Positions 27,771-37,742 of a stretch of 64,000 bases of DNA are shown in pieces (position 1 is the first letter of the stretch; every line of letters begins with the position of its first letter). Source of the stretch: Bryobacter sp. GTDB taxonomy: Bacteria; Acidobacteriota; Terriglobia; Bryobacterales; Bryobacteraceae. Position numbers and translations under genes: made by a program. The notes beneath the pieces were generated by a model. It was given only the letters and a program-made list of their open reading frames with translations, did not search any database and had not been told where the DNA came from. Location: positions 1-64,000 of the forward strand of contig JALHNH010000021.1 of the NCBI GenBank assembly GCA_022843625.1. The letters are read 5' to 3'.

Positions 27771-27786
27771 TGGCCCGCGACTTGCA
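27771..27786 (+). promoter_or_regulatory. Near-consensus sigma-54 promoter
   Basis: TGGCCCGCGACTTGCA matches the sigma-54 consensus TGGCACG-N4-TTGCA at all defined positions but one, with the required GG-N10-GC spacing. It lies about 75-105 bases downstream of the tandem palindromes at 27664-27697. The transcript would begin near 27797, at the very edge of the oleate hydratase remnant, and would run into ackA, the P-type ATPase and xfp. Confidence 0.6.
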
Positions 27787-27797
27787 CATTGTGGGCT

Positions 27798-28230
27798 ATG
27801 ACGTCGAAACAATACGCTTTCCTCGCAGGCGCGGACATTGGCCCGCTTGCTGCCACCGCCTTGATGATCCGGGACGTTAGTGTTCCTGGCGCAAACATCA
27901 CGATCCTGGAATCCTCACCGGTTCTTGGTGGCAACTTGGACGGAGCAGGCGATCCCGCAACCGGATATTCAATACCCGGCGGGCTAAGGTACCTTTCAGC
28001 CGCACTTTGCCAATCAGCCGTCAGACTTTCAGGTCTTTTGGGGTTATTCGCTCTCACCAGATCGCATTGGAAGAAACGTTGCCAAATCGATCACCGAGTG
28101 CCATGGCACAGAAATTCTTCACGAACTCTCCGGGCATCAACGCTTTGATCTCGATCCGCCCATGCTGGATGACTCACCTCACCAGTATTTTCATGCCTCG
28201 TCTGCGGGGAACCCGTCCTTCTCCAACAAC
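27798..28230 (+). pseudogene. Oleate hydratase remnant, multiply frameshifted and internally deleted
   Basis: Pieces of the FAD-dependent oleate hydratase family appear in three frames. The first (from 27798) reads MTSKQYAFLAGADIGPLAATALMIRD, then NITILESSPVLGGNLDGAGDP, the dinucleotide-binding N-terminus. The second (28024-28165) reads FQVFWGYSLSPDRIG and KSITECHGTEILHELSGH, from the middle of the enzyme. A third (about 28168-28215) reads MTHLTSIFMPRLRGTRP. Large parts between them are missing. The functional enzyme hydrates unsaturated fatty acids; this copy cannot. Confidence 0.72.
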
Positions 28231-28264
28231 ACCTCACGTAATCGCTATGCAACGGCTAAATGCA

Positions 28265-29470
28265 ATGGAACCAAATCAAGGCGAACTCTTGACAATCAAT
28301 GCGGGATCTTCCAGCATCCGCTTCGCCATTTTCGAAGGCACCAATCCACCGCAGAAGCGGCTCTCGGGAAAGATAGATCGAATTGGTCTTCCTGATACAG
28401 CCCTCACCCTGACCCAACACAATGGCATCCATCGCGAACCCTTAAAGATAACCGCATCGGGCCACCAAACCGCTCTCAACTTTCTGATGAACTGGCTCGA
28501 TGCAGAGCCTCTCTTCGCCTCGGTTCGTGCCGTAGTTCACAGGGTGGTTCATGGCATGAATCATTCCCAACCTGAAAGGATTTCTCCAAAACTCATTGCA
28601 GAGTTGCTCCGCATCACTCCCTTTGCCCCAGAACATCTCCCACGCGAAATTGCCTTGATGGAAGCTTTCACCAAGCGCTATCCCAGGCTGCCCCAATTCG
28701 CTTGCTTCGATACAGCTTTTCACCGCACCATGCCTGCTGTTGCCAGGCTATTGCCGATCCCTCGGCGCTATTCAACCGATGGAGTGGAGCGCTATGGCTT
28801 CCATGGCCTTTCCTACACCTATCTCCTCGATGCTCTGCGCGATCTTGATCCGAAGCTCGCCCGCGGCCGTGTGATCTTTGCTCATTTGGGCAACGGAGCC
28901 AGTCTCGCTGCCGTCCGCAACGGCAAGAGTATCGACACAAGCATGGGCCTCACTCCAGCCGCGGGCCTGATGATGGGCACTCGAACCGGCGACATCGATC
29001 CTGGCCTGATCGGTTACTTAAGCCGCAATGAGTCGATGACAGCGACCCGCTTCGAGCGTATGGTCAACCACGAGTCTGGCCTCTTGGGTGTTTCTGGCAC
29101 AAGCTCTGACATGCGGGATTTGCTCTTGAAGGAATCAACAGACTTCCGCGCAGCCGAGGCAATCGCTCTGTTCTGTTATATGGCCAAAAAGTGGATTGGC
29201 GCATTCGCTGCTGTGCTTGGCGGTTTGGATGCCCTTGTGTTTTCCGGGGGCGTCGGCGAAAACTCGCCTGTCGTTCGCGCCCGCATTTGTGACGGCTTGA
29301 ACTTCCTCGGCCTCAGCCTGGACAAGCGTCGCAACTCGAGAGCTTCAACCGTCATCTCCACAACTGGCAGTCCAGTTCCGATTTATGTGATTGCAACGGA
29401 CGAAGAGAAGGTGCTGGCCAAACAAGCCTTCCAACTCCTCCGTCGCCGAAGGATCCCCATTGATCGTTGA
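28265..29470 (+). CDS. ackA: Acetate kinase
   Basis: AckA interconverts acetyl phosphate plus ADP with acetate plus ATP. The 401-residue product has TINAGSSSIRF, HRVVHG, the catalytic-Asp region CFDTAFHRTMP, RYGFHGLSY, HLGNGASLAAV and the C-terminal VFSGGVGENS, all diagnostic of the ASKHA acetate kinase fold. Start MEPNQGELL is chosen; an ATG at 28247 is equally in frame, and neither has a good ribosome binding site. With the downstream phosphoketolase, which makes acetyl phosphate, it completes a substrate-level ATP-yielding route. Its last 11 bases overlap the ATPase gene. Confidence 0.95.
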   Translation: MEPNQGELLTINAGSSSIRFAIFEGTNPPQKRLSGKIDRIGLPDTALTLTQHNGIHREPLKITASGHQTALNFLMNWLDAEPLFASVRAVVHRVVHGMNHSQPERISPKLIAELLRITPFAPEHLPREIALMEAFTKRYPRLPQFACFDTAFHRTMPAVARLLPIPRRYSTDGVERYGFHGLSYTYLLDALRDLDPKLARGRVIFAHLGNGASLAAVRNGKSIDTSMGLTPAAGLMMGTRTGDIDPGLIGYLSRNESMTATRFERMVNHESGLLGVSGTSSDMRDLLLKESTDFRAAEAIALFCYMAKKWIGAFAAVLGGLDALVFSGGVGENSPVVRARICDGLNFLGLSLDKRRNSRASTVISTTGSPVPIYVIATDEEKVLAKQAFQLLRRRRIPIDR

Positions 29471-32195
29471 TACCCTGCCTGAGTCCACCAAAATCGAAGA
29501 TCCCCCCTGGCATAGCCGGTCCTGCGACGACGCTCTGAATAACTTGGAGTCTTCAAAGCAGGGATTATCCAGCGCAGAAGCTGCACAGCGCCTCAATCAA
29601 AATGGACCTAACGAACTGAAACAAGGCCAGCAAATCAGCGCCATCCATCTGCTGGCAACACAGTTCAAAAGCGTAATCATCTGGGTTCTGATCGCTGCGG
29701 GTTCCGTATCCGGCATGCTCGGCCAGTGGATGGACGCAATCGCGATTCTGGCCATCGTTGTGCTAAACGCGGCCATCGGCTTTTATCAGGAGTTCAGGGC
29801 CGAACAATCGATTGCCGAGCTGAAGACAATGACAGCCCCCAAGGCCACAGTAAAGCGCGGTGGCGAACTGGTTTCGATTCCTGCCGCTGAAATTGTCTTG
29901 GGAGACATCCTTTCACTCGAAGCCGGTGACCTGATTGCAGCCGATGCCCGCATTCTCGAAGCCTTTTCGCTGCGCTGCACGGAAGCTGCGTTAACGGGCG
30001 AATCCGATGCGGTAACAAAAACTCCAGACACGCTCGATCAGGTTGACACTCCACTCGGCGAGCGAAGCAATCTTGTCTTCCTGGGCACCAGCGTTTCAGC
30101 CGGACGCGGCGAGGCTGTTGTCTTCGCAACGGCCATGAACACCGAGCTTGGCAGGATTGCGCAACTGATCAACACAGCAGCAGGCGATAAAGGTACTCCA
30201 TTGCAGCGTCGCCTCGATGCTTTGGGCCAGGTTTTGCTCTGGGCTGCGCTCGCAATCGTAGCGCTGCTTTTTGGTCTGGGCTGGCTGCGAGGAGCCGGGA
30301 TCCTCGATCTCTTCCTTACCTCGATCAGTCTTGCCGTGGCCGCGATTCCAGAAGGCTTGCCCGCACTGGTCACCGTTGCACTTTCGGTTGGCGTTGTTCG
30401 CCTGGCTCGTCGCGGAGCGCTGGTGCGCAAACTGGCAGCAGTGGAAACCCTGGGCTCAACCGCTGTAATCTGCACTGATAAAACTGGCACCTTAACGGTG
30501 GGTGAGATGACCGTGCGCTCGCTCCACGTTGCAGGCCTTACCTATCAGGTGAGCGGCGAAGGCTACGGCCCTGAAGGGGAAATTCAGTGGCAGGGCCAAA
30601 AGGTGCAAGGGCCCCATTTGTTGGCCCTGCAGGAACTGGCAAAGATCCTGCTCGGCTGCAATAGTGCTCACCTCAATCAGGAAGGCAACCGGTGGAAAAC
30701 TGTCGGAGATCCAACCGAAGGCGCACTCCTCACTGCGGGCGCCAAGACGGGTTTGGATCGCCAACAGATCGAAACAGACTTCCCAAAGATCGAAGAAATC
30801 CCCTTCGACTCAGACCGCAAGCGCAGCGCCATCATTCGCCGGATGCCGGACGGAAACCTCCGTACTTTCCTCAATGGCGCCCCCGGTGTTGTCCTCAACT
30901 TGTGCACTCACATTTTCACCGGATCCAGTGTGCGGCCCTTGACCACACAAGACCGTAAAAGCATTCTCGAGGAGACCTCGATGATGGCCAGCCAGGCACT
31001 GCGCGTAATCGCCTCAGCATACGGTGATCAACAGGACCCCTCGCCAAAGCCTCTCGACGCATCCCTGTTCGAGAGCAACCTGGTTTTTGTTGGCTTGTCC
31101 GGTATGTATGATCCTCCACGCCCAGAGTGCAAAAGTGCAATTGCGTTGTGCGTCGATGCCGGGATTCGAGTGGTCATGATTACTGGCGATCATCCTGCAA
31201 CGGCGGTCTCAATCGCGCGTGAACTCGGCATTCAGTCTGGCAGCGCCGCTCTTACCGGCATCGAGCTCGACAAAATGTCTCCGCAACAACTCGAACAGCG
31301 TGCACCAGAAATCGCGGTCTATGCCCGAGTCACAGCCGAACACAAGCTGCGCATCGTCAAAGCTCTAAAGGCCAACGGCGCCGTCGTCGCCATGACGGGT
31401 GACGGCGTCAACGATGCACCGGCAATCCAGGGCGCAGACATTGGCATTGCCATGGGCAAAGCTGGAACGGAAGTCACCAAACAGGCCGCCGATCTGATCC
31501 TCACCAACGACAACTTCACAACCATAGTGGCGGCCGTAGAGGAAGGCCGGGGTATCTACAGCAACATCCGAAAAACGCTGCAGTACATGTTGGCTGGCAA
31601 CACCGGTGAGCTGCTTCTGATGGCCGGCTGCGTCGCAATCGGCTATCCGGCTCCACTGCTTCCCATTCATCTGCTCTGGATTAATCTGGTCACCGACGGA
31701 TTGCCCGCCCTGGCCCTGGCCACAGATGCTGTCGATCCCGATGTCATGCAGCGTAAGCCGCGCCTCAGGTCTGAGCGCATCACAAACCCCAGATTCCTCC
31801 AGACGATGCTAATAACCGGCCTACTCACCGCAGCCGTTGCATTCGCGGTCTTTCACTACAGTGTGAAAACAGAAAGCCTCGCATCTGCCCGCGGCAATGC
31901 ATTCGCCGTGCTCGTCTTCGCCGAGCTCTTCCGCTCATTCGGTGCCCGCAGCGAGACAAAGCCAATTTGGCTGATCCCTCTGTTCTCCAACCTGAACCTT
32001 GTCGCTGTGGTGATCTTCTCCATTGGGCTGCAAGTTTGGAGCCAGCACAACACAATTCTGGGAGGCTTCCTGGGCATCCCACCCATGGCCTTCTCCAACT
32101 GTCTTCGCCTCATGGCACTGGGCACGATTCCCCTACTAGTGCTTGAAGGCATAAAGACAATACGTCACATCCGGAAACCGGCAGCAAGACAATAA
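29460..32195 (+). CDS. Calcium-type P-type ATPase (P2A)
   Basis: 911 residues from a TTG start overlapping the end of ackA by 11 bases, with AAGGA six bases before it. The P-type ATPase machinery is complete: TGES actuator loop, phosphorylation motif DKTGTLT, and hinge [10 protein letters not shown]. Calcium-site residues match the SERCA pattern: PEGLP in M4, GNTGELLL (Asn and Glu) in M5, and [12 protein letters not shown] (Asn, Thr, Asp) in M6. It should export or sequester calcium at the cost of ATP. It sits between acetate kinase and phosphoketolase; the tight overlap implies one transcript. Confidence 0.94.
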   Translation: MIVDTLPESTKIEDPPWHSRSCDDALNNLESSKQGLSSAEAAQRLNQNGPNELKQGQQISAIHLLATQFKSVIIWVLIAAGSVSGMLGQWMDAIAILAIVVLNAAIGFYQEFRAEQSIAELKTMTAPKATVKRGGELVSIPAAEIVLGDILSLEAGDLIAADARILEAFSLRCTEAALTGESDAVTKTPDTLDQVDTPLGERSNLVFLGTSVSAGRGEAVVFATAMNTELGRIAQLINTAAGDKGTPLQRRLDALGQVLLWAALAIVALLFGLGWLRGAGILDLFLTSISLAVAAIPEGLPALVTVALSVGVVRLARRGALVRKLAAVETLGSTAVICTDKTGTLTVGEMTVRSLHVAGLTYQVSGEGYGPEGEIQWQGQKVQGPHLLALQELAKILLGCNSAHLNQEGNRWKTVGDPTEGALLTAGAKTGLDRQQIETDFPKIEEIPFDSDRKRSAIIRRMPDGNLRTFLNGAPGVVLNLCTHIFTGSSVRPLTTQDRKSILEETSMMASQALRVIASAYGDQQDPSPKPLDASLFESNLVFVGLSGMYDPPRPECKSAIALCVDAGIRVVMITGDHPATAVSIARELGIQSGSAALTGIELDKMSPQQLEQRAPEIAVYARVTAEHKLRIVKALKANGAVVAMTGDGVNDAPAIQGADIGIAMGKAGTEVTKQAADLILTNDNFTTIVAAVEEGRGIYSNIRKTLQYMLAGNTGELLLMAGCVAIGYPAPLLPIHLLWINLVTDGLPALALATDAVDPDVMQRKPRLRSERITNPRFLQTMLITGLLTAAVAFAVFHYSVKTESLASARGNAFAVLVFAELFRSFGARSETKPIWLIPLFSNLNLVAVVIFSIGLQVWSQHNTILGGFLGIPPMAFSNCLRLMALGTIPLLVLEGIKTIRHIRKPAARQ

Positions 32196-32196
32196 T

Positions 32197-34560
32197 ATGA
32201 ACACAGCACCAACCCTGACGCAAGAAATGCTTCACAAGATCGACGCATATTGGCGCGCAGCCAACTATCTGTCAGTGGGTCAGCTTTATCTTTCTGACAA
32301 TCCTCTGCTCAAACGCCCGTTGACGCTTGCCGACGTAAAGCACATGCTCCTCGGCCATTGGGGTACGACGCCAGGGCAGAACTTTATCTACGCGCACCTC
32401 AACCGCGCAATCCGGAAATTCGATCTCGACATGATCTACGTCTCCGGTCCAGGCCACGGTGGCCCGGCGCTTGTAGCGAACACTTACCTTGAAGGCACCT
32501 ACAGCGAAGTCTATCCCGCAATCAGCCAGGACGAAGCAGGCCTCCAAAAGCTCTTCCTGCAATTCTCCTTCCCCGGCGGAATTCCCAGTCACTCCTCACC
32601 CGAGTGCCCCGGGTCGATTCACGAAGGGGGTGAATTGGGTTATTCCCTCAGCCATGCCTTCGGCGCCGCTTTCGACAACCCCAACCTGATCGTTGCCTGC
32701 GTAGTCGGCGATGGCGAAGCAGAAACCGGCCCCCTCGCTACCGCCTGGCATTCCAACAAGTTTCTTGATCCTGCTACCGATGGTGCAGTCTTGCCGATAC
32801 TCCATCTCAATGGCTATAAGATTGCCAACCCCACGATTCTGGCCCGCATCACGCGCGAGGAATTAGAGCAGCTCTTTCGCGGCTACGGCTGGACACCCTA
32901 CTTCGTCGAAGGAATTGACCCAGCATTGATGCACGAGGCTATGGCCACCGCTCTTGACCAGGCCGTCGAACAGATACAAACGATCCAGACTCATGCGCGA
33001 CTCAATGGCAGCGCTGCCAGGCCGCGTTGGCCGATGATAATTCTCAATTCGCCAAAAGGCTGGACCGGCCCGAAACAAGTGGATGGCATCCAAATTGAAG
33101 GCACCTTCCGCTCACACCAGATCCCGATTTCAGACCCGGCTACCCATCCCGGTCACCTCCAGCTTTTGGAGGATTGGCTGAGGAGTTACCGTCCCGAAGA
33201 ACTCTTCAATCCACAGGGCCGCCTGCTTGCAGAACTGGCTGAACTCGCACCCCTCGGCACTCGTCGCATGGGCTCCAACCCGCATGCCAACGGCGGCAAA
33301 CTCCTGCAAGATCTGGCGCTGCCCGACTACCGCGCTTACGCTGTCGATGTGCCCTCACCGGGGCTTCGTGGCACAGGCGACACACACATACTCGGGCGAT
33401 TCTTGCGCGACGTGGTGACGCAGAACGATTCACAAAAAAACTTCAGAGTTTTTGGGCCGGATGAAACCCTCTCGAATGGACTCGAGGCCCTCTTTGAAGT
33501 CACAAACCGGCAGTGGGATGCTGAAGTGCGGGCCAACGATGAATTTCTGGCCCCTGCCGGCCGTGTGATGGAAATGTTGAGCGAGCACCAGTGCGAAGGG
33601 TGGCTCGAAGGCTACTTGCTCACCGGCCGTCATGGCTTGTTCAATTGCTATGAGGCGTTCACCCACATCGTCGATTCCATGCTCAATCAACATGCAAAAT
33701 GGTTGAAGGTTTCTGCACACATTCCCTGGCGAGCAAAGATTGCTTCTCTAAATTACCTGCTCACTTCGCACGTCTGGCGCCAGGATCACAACGGCTTCAC
33801 GCACCAGGATCCCGGCTTTATCGGCCTTGTCGTAGACAAGAAGGCAGAGATTGTCCGTGTCTATCTGCCGCCAGACGCAAATTGCCTGCTTTCGGTGATG
33901 GATCACTGCCTGCGCAGCCGTCATTACGTCAACGTTGTCATCGCCGGTAAACACCCAGCCCCTCAGTGGCTCACGATGGATGCCGCCGTTGAACATTGCG
34001 CAGCAGGAATCGGCATATGGCAGTGGGCCAGCAATGATCAGTCATCGAGTCCTCACGTTGTAATGGCCTGCTGCGGAGACGTACCAACCCTGGAGACGCT
34101 TGCAGCAGTTTCAATCCTCCGCAAGCATTTGCCCAACCTCAAGATCAGGGTTGTAAACGTCGTGGATCTCATGAAGCTTCAGCCGCCATCCGAGCATCCC
34201 CACGGCCTCAGCGATTCTGGCTTTGACGCGCTCTTCACCACCGACAAGCCTGTCATCTTTGCCTTTCATGCCTATCCCCGTTTGGTGCACCAACTCACCT
34301 ACCGCCGCACCAATCATAAAAACATCCACGTGCGTGGCTACAAAGAAGAGGGCACAATCACGACACCCTTTGACATGACAGTGCTCAATGATCTCGACCG
34401 TTTTCATTTGGTGATGGACACAATCGATCGCCTTCCGCAAACGGGCGAGGCCGGCCAGCAATTGAAAAGGGAACTCCACGACAAGTTGATCGAGCACAAA
34501 AGCTACATCAACAAGAACGGCCAGGATATGCCGGAAATCCGGGATTGGCGATGGAGCTAA
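32197..34560 (+). CDS. xfp: Xylulose-5-phosphate/fructose-6-phosphate phosphoketolase
   Basis: Xfp is a thiamine-diphosphate enzyme that splits xylulose 5-phosphate or fructose 6-phosphate with phosphate to give acetyl phosphate plus a shorter sugar phosphate. The 787-residue product, normal in length, has YLSVGQLYL near the N-terminus, [13 protein letters not shown], the cofactor motif [29 protein letters not shown], and the C-terminal [13 protein letters not shown] and [15 protein letters not shown]. It begins one base after the ATPase stop. With ackA it forms a glycolytic bypass making ATP from acetyl phosphate. Confidence 0.97.
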   Translation: MNTAPTLTQEMLHKIDAYWRAANYLSVGQLYLSDNPLLKRPLTLADVKHMLLGHWGTTPGQNFIYAHLNRAIRKFDLDMIYVSGPGHGGPALVANTYLEGTYSEVYPAISQDEAGLQKLFLQFSFPGGIPSHSSPECPGSIHEGGELGYSLSHAFGAAFDNPNLIVACVVGDGEAETGPLATAWHSNKFLDPATDGAVLPILHLNGYKIANPTILARITREELEQLFRGYGWTPYFVEGIDPALMHEAMATALDQAVEQIQTIQTHARLNGSAARPRWPMIILNSPKGWTGPKQVDGIQIEGTFRSHQIPISDPATHPGHLQLLEDWLRSYRPEELFNPQGRLLAELAELAPLGTRRMGSNPHANGGKLLQDLALPDYRAYAVDVPSPGLRGTGDTHILGRFLRDVVTQNDSQKNFRVFGPDETLSNGLEALFEVTNRQWDAEVRANDEFLAPAGRVMEMLSEHQCEGWLEGYLLTGRHGLFNCYEAFTHIVDSMLNQHAKWLKVSAHIPWRAKIASLNYLLTSHVWRQDHNGFTHQDPGFIGLVVDKKAEIVRVYLPPDANCLLSVMDHCLRSRHYVNVVIAGKHPAPQWLTMDAAVEHCAAGIGIWQWASNDQSSSPHVVMACCGDVPTLETLAAVSILRKHLPNLKIRVVNVVDLMKLQPPSEHPHGLSDSGFDALFTTDKPVIFAFHAYPRLVHQLTYRRTNHKNIHVRGYKEEGTITTPFDMTVLNDLDRFHLVMDTIDRLPQTGEAGQQLKRELHDKLIEHKSYINKNGQDMPEIRDWRWS

Positions 34561-34568
34561 ACTCTGCC

Positions 34569-35984
34569 CTATTTGTAGAAAGAGACAATCCCCACGCCTT
34601 CCTTCAAACGTCCACCCGAACCAGAGTCAGCCTCTGCACTCATGGAGACCACACCGACATAGGCTGGGCGCAATTTGAATCGCGCAATGAGATATCGCTC
34701 CACCTGCATTGCCCGTTGGCGCGCTTGCAGATACTGCTGAGAACTGCTTCCTGCCCCGGGGAATCCCTCAATCATCAGCGGCCCGTTGCGAGGAAAGCGA
34801 AGAGCCTCTGTCATGGCTTTATCCAGCATGAGCTTGCCGTTTGCACTCAGAGTTTCGCTGCCATCCACTCCCACTACATAAAGGTCTGCGCTGTCTATCC
34901 AAACCCGGTACTTTTTGAATCCTTTGGCGAATCCGGCTTTCTTATACTCCGCCGTTGTCAGTGCACCAAGATCGTAGAAGCCGCGTCTCTTGAAGAATCC
35001 ACGAAAAAAGAAGTTGTGCTTCAGCGCCTCGGTGTTGTCCGAGAGGTCTGACATGGCCTCGTTCGCTCCGGCCAGCGTCCGCTGCAGTGTTTCACTTACG
35101 CCACCTTCTCCAGGTGCACCTTGAAACTTCTCAACTGCCGCCTTCAGTTGCACGGTAATCTGCTGCAGATTCTTCACCGTCTTCTCTACTTCGGGCACAA
35201 TATCGCTTGCTTCCACCCGGTCTACAATCTTCCTTGCCCCAGAAGCGCTTTCGCCGATTTGATCGACAACGTTTTCGGCCTTTTTAACGCTGCGCTTCAC
35301 ACTGGCCTGCATTTCCTGGTCTTTGAACATTGCTCCAACCGCGCCTTCACCCTGTTCTACGCCATCAAGAATCTCCCCGAGATTGGCGCTGATTCTGTCG
35401 GCAGACACGAGGATGCTCTGTACCTTGGGGGTCGCCCCTTTGATCATCAGATTGGCTGACCTCGAAACATCTTCAATTTGGAGAAGCGTAGTGGTGAGTT
35501 GCTCTTTCGCTCCTGCAAGAATCACATTGACTTGTTTGACAGCACCGCTGATCTCGTCTGCCAGATTCCCCCAATCAAATGGCTCAGTAGCTCCAATCTT
35601 GGACTTGTTTTGGGCAACCGGCTGTTCTGACGTTCCGGTATCGATTTGAAGATACTTGTTCCCGAGCAGGCCATCGGTCTGGATGCTGGCAACAGAATCC
35701 TGACGGACGATCGGATGCAGGCTCTCGATAATCCGGAAGTGCACACGGAACTTTGCCTCTGGCCTGGAAGGGATTTCAATACTGGTAACCGTTCCGGCAT
35801 CCATTCCTGCAACACGCACCTTGCCGCCCTTGACGATACCGGTAATCCTAGAGAACTCCGCATAAAGCTCGAAAGAACGTGTAAAGAGTTGATTGCTATT
35901 TCCGATCAGAAACAGCCCTACCGCAAAGAGCAGCAGACAACTGAACACGAAGATTCCTACGACAACTGTATTTTTGTTTTTCAT
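34569..35984 (-). CDS. MlaD-family (MCE) substrate-binding protein with C-terminal OmpA-like domain
   Basis: 471 residues: an N-terminal membrane anchor (VVVGIFVFSCLLLFAVGLFLIG), an MCE domain (YAEFSRITGIVKGGKVRVAGMDAGTVTSIEI... IQTDGLLGNKYLQI), a long helical region (residues about 150-320) as in proteins that form a lipid tunnel, and a C-terminal OmpA-like segment (LSANGKLMLDKAMTEAL... MIEGFPG... ARQRAMQVERYLIARFKL). It would bind phospholipid in the periplasm for the MlaE-MlaF pump, and the OmpA-like part may hold peptidoglycan. It is the last gene of the mla operon, two bases after the ATPase gene. Confidence 0.88.
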   Translation of the reverse strand: MKNKNTVVVGIFVFSCLLLFAVGLFLIGNSNQLFTRSFELYAEFSRITGIVKGGKVRVAGMDAGTVTSIEIPSRPEAKFRVHFRIIESLHPIVRQDSVASIQTDGLLGNKYLQIDTGTSEQPVAQNKSKIGATEPFDWGNLADEISGAVKQVNVILAGAKEQLTTTLLQIEDVSRSANLMIKGATPKVQSILVSADRISANLGEILDGVEQGEGAVGAMFKDQEMQASVKRSVKKAENVVDQIGESASGARKIVDRVEASDIVPEVEKTVKNLQQITVQLKAAVEKFQGAPGEGGVSETLQRTLAGANEAMSDLSDNTEALKHNFFFRGFFKRRGFYDLGALTTAEYKKAGFAKGFKKYRVWIDSADLYVVGVDGSETLSANGKLMLDKAMTEALRFPRNGPLMIEGFPGAGSSSQQYLQARQRAMQVERYLIARFKLRPAYVGVVSMSAEADSGSGGRLKEGVGIVSFYK

Positions 35985-35986
35985 CT

Positions 35987-36736
35987 TTACCCGGCCTGCT
36001 GAGAACTCATAAAATCGCGCACCAATGGTTCTTCACTCCGCTCGAGTTCCTCAACGGTTCCCTGAGCAAGCAATTCTCCCTGGTCGAGAAACGCCATTTG
36101 GTCTGCAAGGCGGCGCGCGCTCTGCATATTGTGTGTCACCACCACAAGCGTCGTGTGTTGGTCTGTCTTGATGTCAACCAGGAGCTGATCGATTTCGTTT
36201 GAGGTAATCGGGTCCAGGCCGGCACTCGGTTCGTCAACCAGCAGAATCGATGGCTCTACAGCCAAAGCTCGGGCAAGCCCGGCTCTCTTCTGCATTCCAC
36301 CCGAGAGGTTTGCTGGCATGCTGTCATACTCTTTACCCAGACCCACTCTTTCCAGAAGGCTTGTGGCTTGATGGCGAATTTCTTCATCTGACTTTTTGGT
36401 GTGTCGGCGAAGCGGAAAGGCAACGTTCTCACCAACAGATAGCGAATCAAAAAGAGCCGCGCTTTGAAAGAGAAAGCCCATGTGCATTCGGATACTGGAT
36501 AGTTGGTTGCTGTCAAATTTGGTAATGTCTTCTCCGTTAACCCTGATTACACCGGAGTCAGCTTTCAACAAACCACACAACAGCTTCAGCGTGACGCTCT
36601 TGCCGGTACCGCTTCTGCCGAGGAGAACAAATGCCGTGCCAGTAGCAACAGAGAAGGATACATTCTTCAGCACCGTGCGCGAACCAAATGCTTTCGACAC
36701 GGAGGCAAATTGAAGTACATCTGCTTCCGTTGTCAT
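35987..36736 (-). CDS. MlaF-type phospholipid ABC transporter ATP-binding protein
   Basis: A 249-residue ATPase with Walker A GRSGTGKSV, the MlaF-typical Q-loop MGFLFQSAALFDSLSVGENV, signature LSGGMQKRAGLARAL, Walker B ILLVDEPSAGLDP and H-loop VVVTHNMQS. It drives phospholipid movement with the MlaE permease, whose gene it overlaps by four bases, and the MCE protein encoded two bases downstream. It differs from the orphan MlaF-like protein at 10097-10849 in having a normal signature motif. Confidence 0.94.
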   Translation of the reverse strand: MTTEADVLQFASVSKAFGSRTVLKNVSFSVATGTAFVLLGRSGTGKSVTLKLLCGLLKADSGVIRVNGEDITKFDSNQLSSIRMHMGFLFQSAALFDSLSVGENVAFPLRRHTKKSDEEIRHQATSLLERVGLGKEYDSMPANLSGGMQKRAGLARALAVEPSILLVDEPSAGLDPITSNEIDQLLVDIKTDQHTTLVVVTHNMQSARRLADQMAFLDQGELLAQGTVEELERSEEPLVRDFMSSQQAG

Positions 36737-37551
36737 GCCCCACCTACCGGAAACAGAAAAGCAATGAGCCGCACAAGAATGACGTTAACCACAATCAACA
36801 GCACTGATGAGAGAACAACGCTTTGCGTAGAAGCCCTTCCTACTCCCTCGGCACCACCCGTTGCGTTGTAGCCGAGGTAGGAAGATGTCGTGCCGATGAT
36901 AAAGCCGAAGACCAGCGTTTTCAGCGTTGGAGGCACATAGTCAGAGAAGGCCATGCTACTGAAAGCAGCCTCAAAATAATAGGTAAAGGGCGTAGCGGCA
37001 ATAGAGGATTCTGCCAGATAGCTTCCCAGCAAGCCAGAGAAGTTCATAAGAACCGTTAGTAGCGGCAAAGCGATGACGCAGGCAATGATTCGCGTGACTG
37101 CCAGGTAGTGAAGCGAATTCACCGCAAGTGATTCCAGGGCATCAATTTGTTCAGTAACTCTCATCCCACCCAGCGCAGCGCCGATCCCTGCGCCGACTCG
37201 GCCCGCAACAAGCAGGCCGGTCACCAGCGGGCCGGTTTCCATTACCAGTGCGAATGCTAAAGCAGTAGGGATCATCGATTCGGCACCGAATCGCTCCAGT
37301 GTCGATCTGGTATGCATCGACAGAACCCCTCCAACAGCCAGTCCCGAGAGCAGGATCAGCGGCGCCGAACGCCAGCCTATCTCAGCCAACTGCCTGATGA
37401 TCTCGCCGCTTTCAAATGGTCTGCGTACGGATTGACGAACCGTCTCCAGCGCAAACAGGCTCAGACCACCCAAAAATGAAAGGCCCGATTCTGCCGTGGA
37501 GAGACCCTCCTGCAGCAAAGACGGCTGCGGATCTAGAGAAGTCTGATTCAA
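36733..37551 (-). CDS. MlaE-type phospholipid ABC transporter permease
   Basis: 272 residues from a TTG at 37549-37551, with GAGG seven bases upstream. This is preferred over an upstream start at 37602 with an odd Cys/Trp-rich leader. The permease shows the family core SAPLILLSGLAVGGVLSMHTRSTL, METGPLVTGLLVAGRVGAGIGAALGGMRVTEQIDALE (the conserved EQIDAL), and GCDE-like region GATGGAEGVGRAST. It is the first gene of mlaE-F-D, 190 bases downstream of the SDR gene, with tandem palindromes in that gap. Confidence 0.92.
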   Translation of the reverse strand: MNQTSLDPQPSLLQEGLSTAESGLSFLGGLSLFALETVRQSVRRPFESGEIIRQLAEIGWRSAPLILLSGLAVGGVLSMHTRSTLERFGAESMIPTALAFALVMETGPLVTGLLVAGRVGAGIGAALGGMRVTEQIDALESLAVNSLHYLAVTRIIACVIALPLLTVLMNFSGLLGSYLAESSIAATPFTYYFEAAFSSMAFSDYVPPTLKTLVFGFIIGTTSSYLGYNATGGAEGVGRASTQSVVLSSVLLIVVNVILVRLIAFLFPVGGA

Positions 37552-37648
37552 GTCACAACCTCTCAAAGTGAATTGCCGCTGCAGCGTTTGGAAGCACCAC
37601 AACTTGACTACGATTGGAAGTGCAACGGCTTGCCATCACTGTGGCTTG

Positions 37649-37664
37649 TGCATTTGTGTCACCA
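37649..37664 (-). promoter_or_regulatory. Candidate sigma-54 promoter for the mla operon
   Basis: The minus-strand sequence TGGTGACACAAATGCA has GG-N10-GC spacing with TGG and TGCA intact but a poor middle of the -24 block. It lies 43-77 bases from the palindromes at 37707-37741, and would leave a leader of about 85 bases before the TTG start. A second sigma-54-like sequence at 37621-37635 has the correct blocks but is one base too short. Confidence 0.35.
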
Positions 37665-37706
37665 AACTTCATTGCTTGGAATTCCGCTTTGTTTGGATCT
37701 TAATGG

Positions 37707-37741
37707 CGACTGCATTCAGTCAAAGCGACTACCCACAGTCA
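37707..37741. promoter_or_regulatory. Tandem palindromic operator/enhancer (two CGAC-N8-GTCA sites) upstream of mla operon
   Basis: CGACTGCATTCAGTCA at 37707-37722 and CGACTACCCACAGTCA at 37726-37741 share the geometry of the sites at 27664-27697, here 19 bases centre to centre. They lie directly beyond the stop of the SDR gene and about 155-190 bases before the mlaE start, which suggests control of the mla operon. Confidence 0.6.
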
Positions 37742-37742
37742 C

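Noticed and set aside
37621..37635. TGGCAAGCCGTTGCA as a sigma-54 promoter for the mla operon
   Set aside because: The blocks look right, but the spacing between GG and GC is nine bases rather than ten, which sigma-54 does not tolerate well; the 37649-37664 candidate is used instead.
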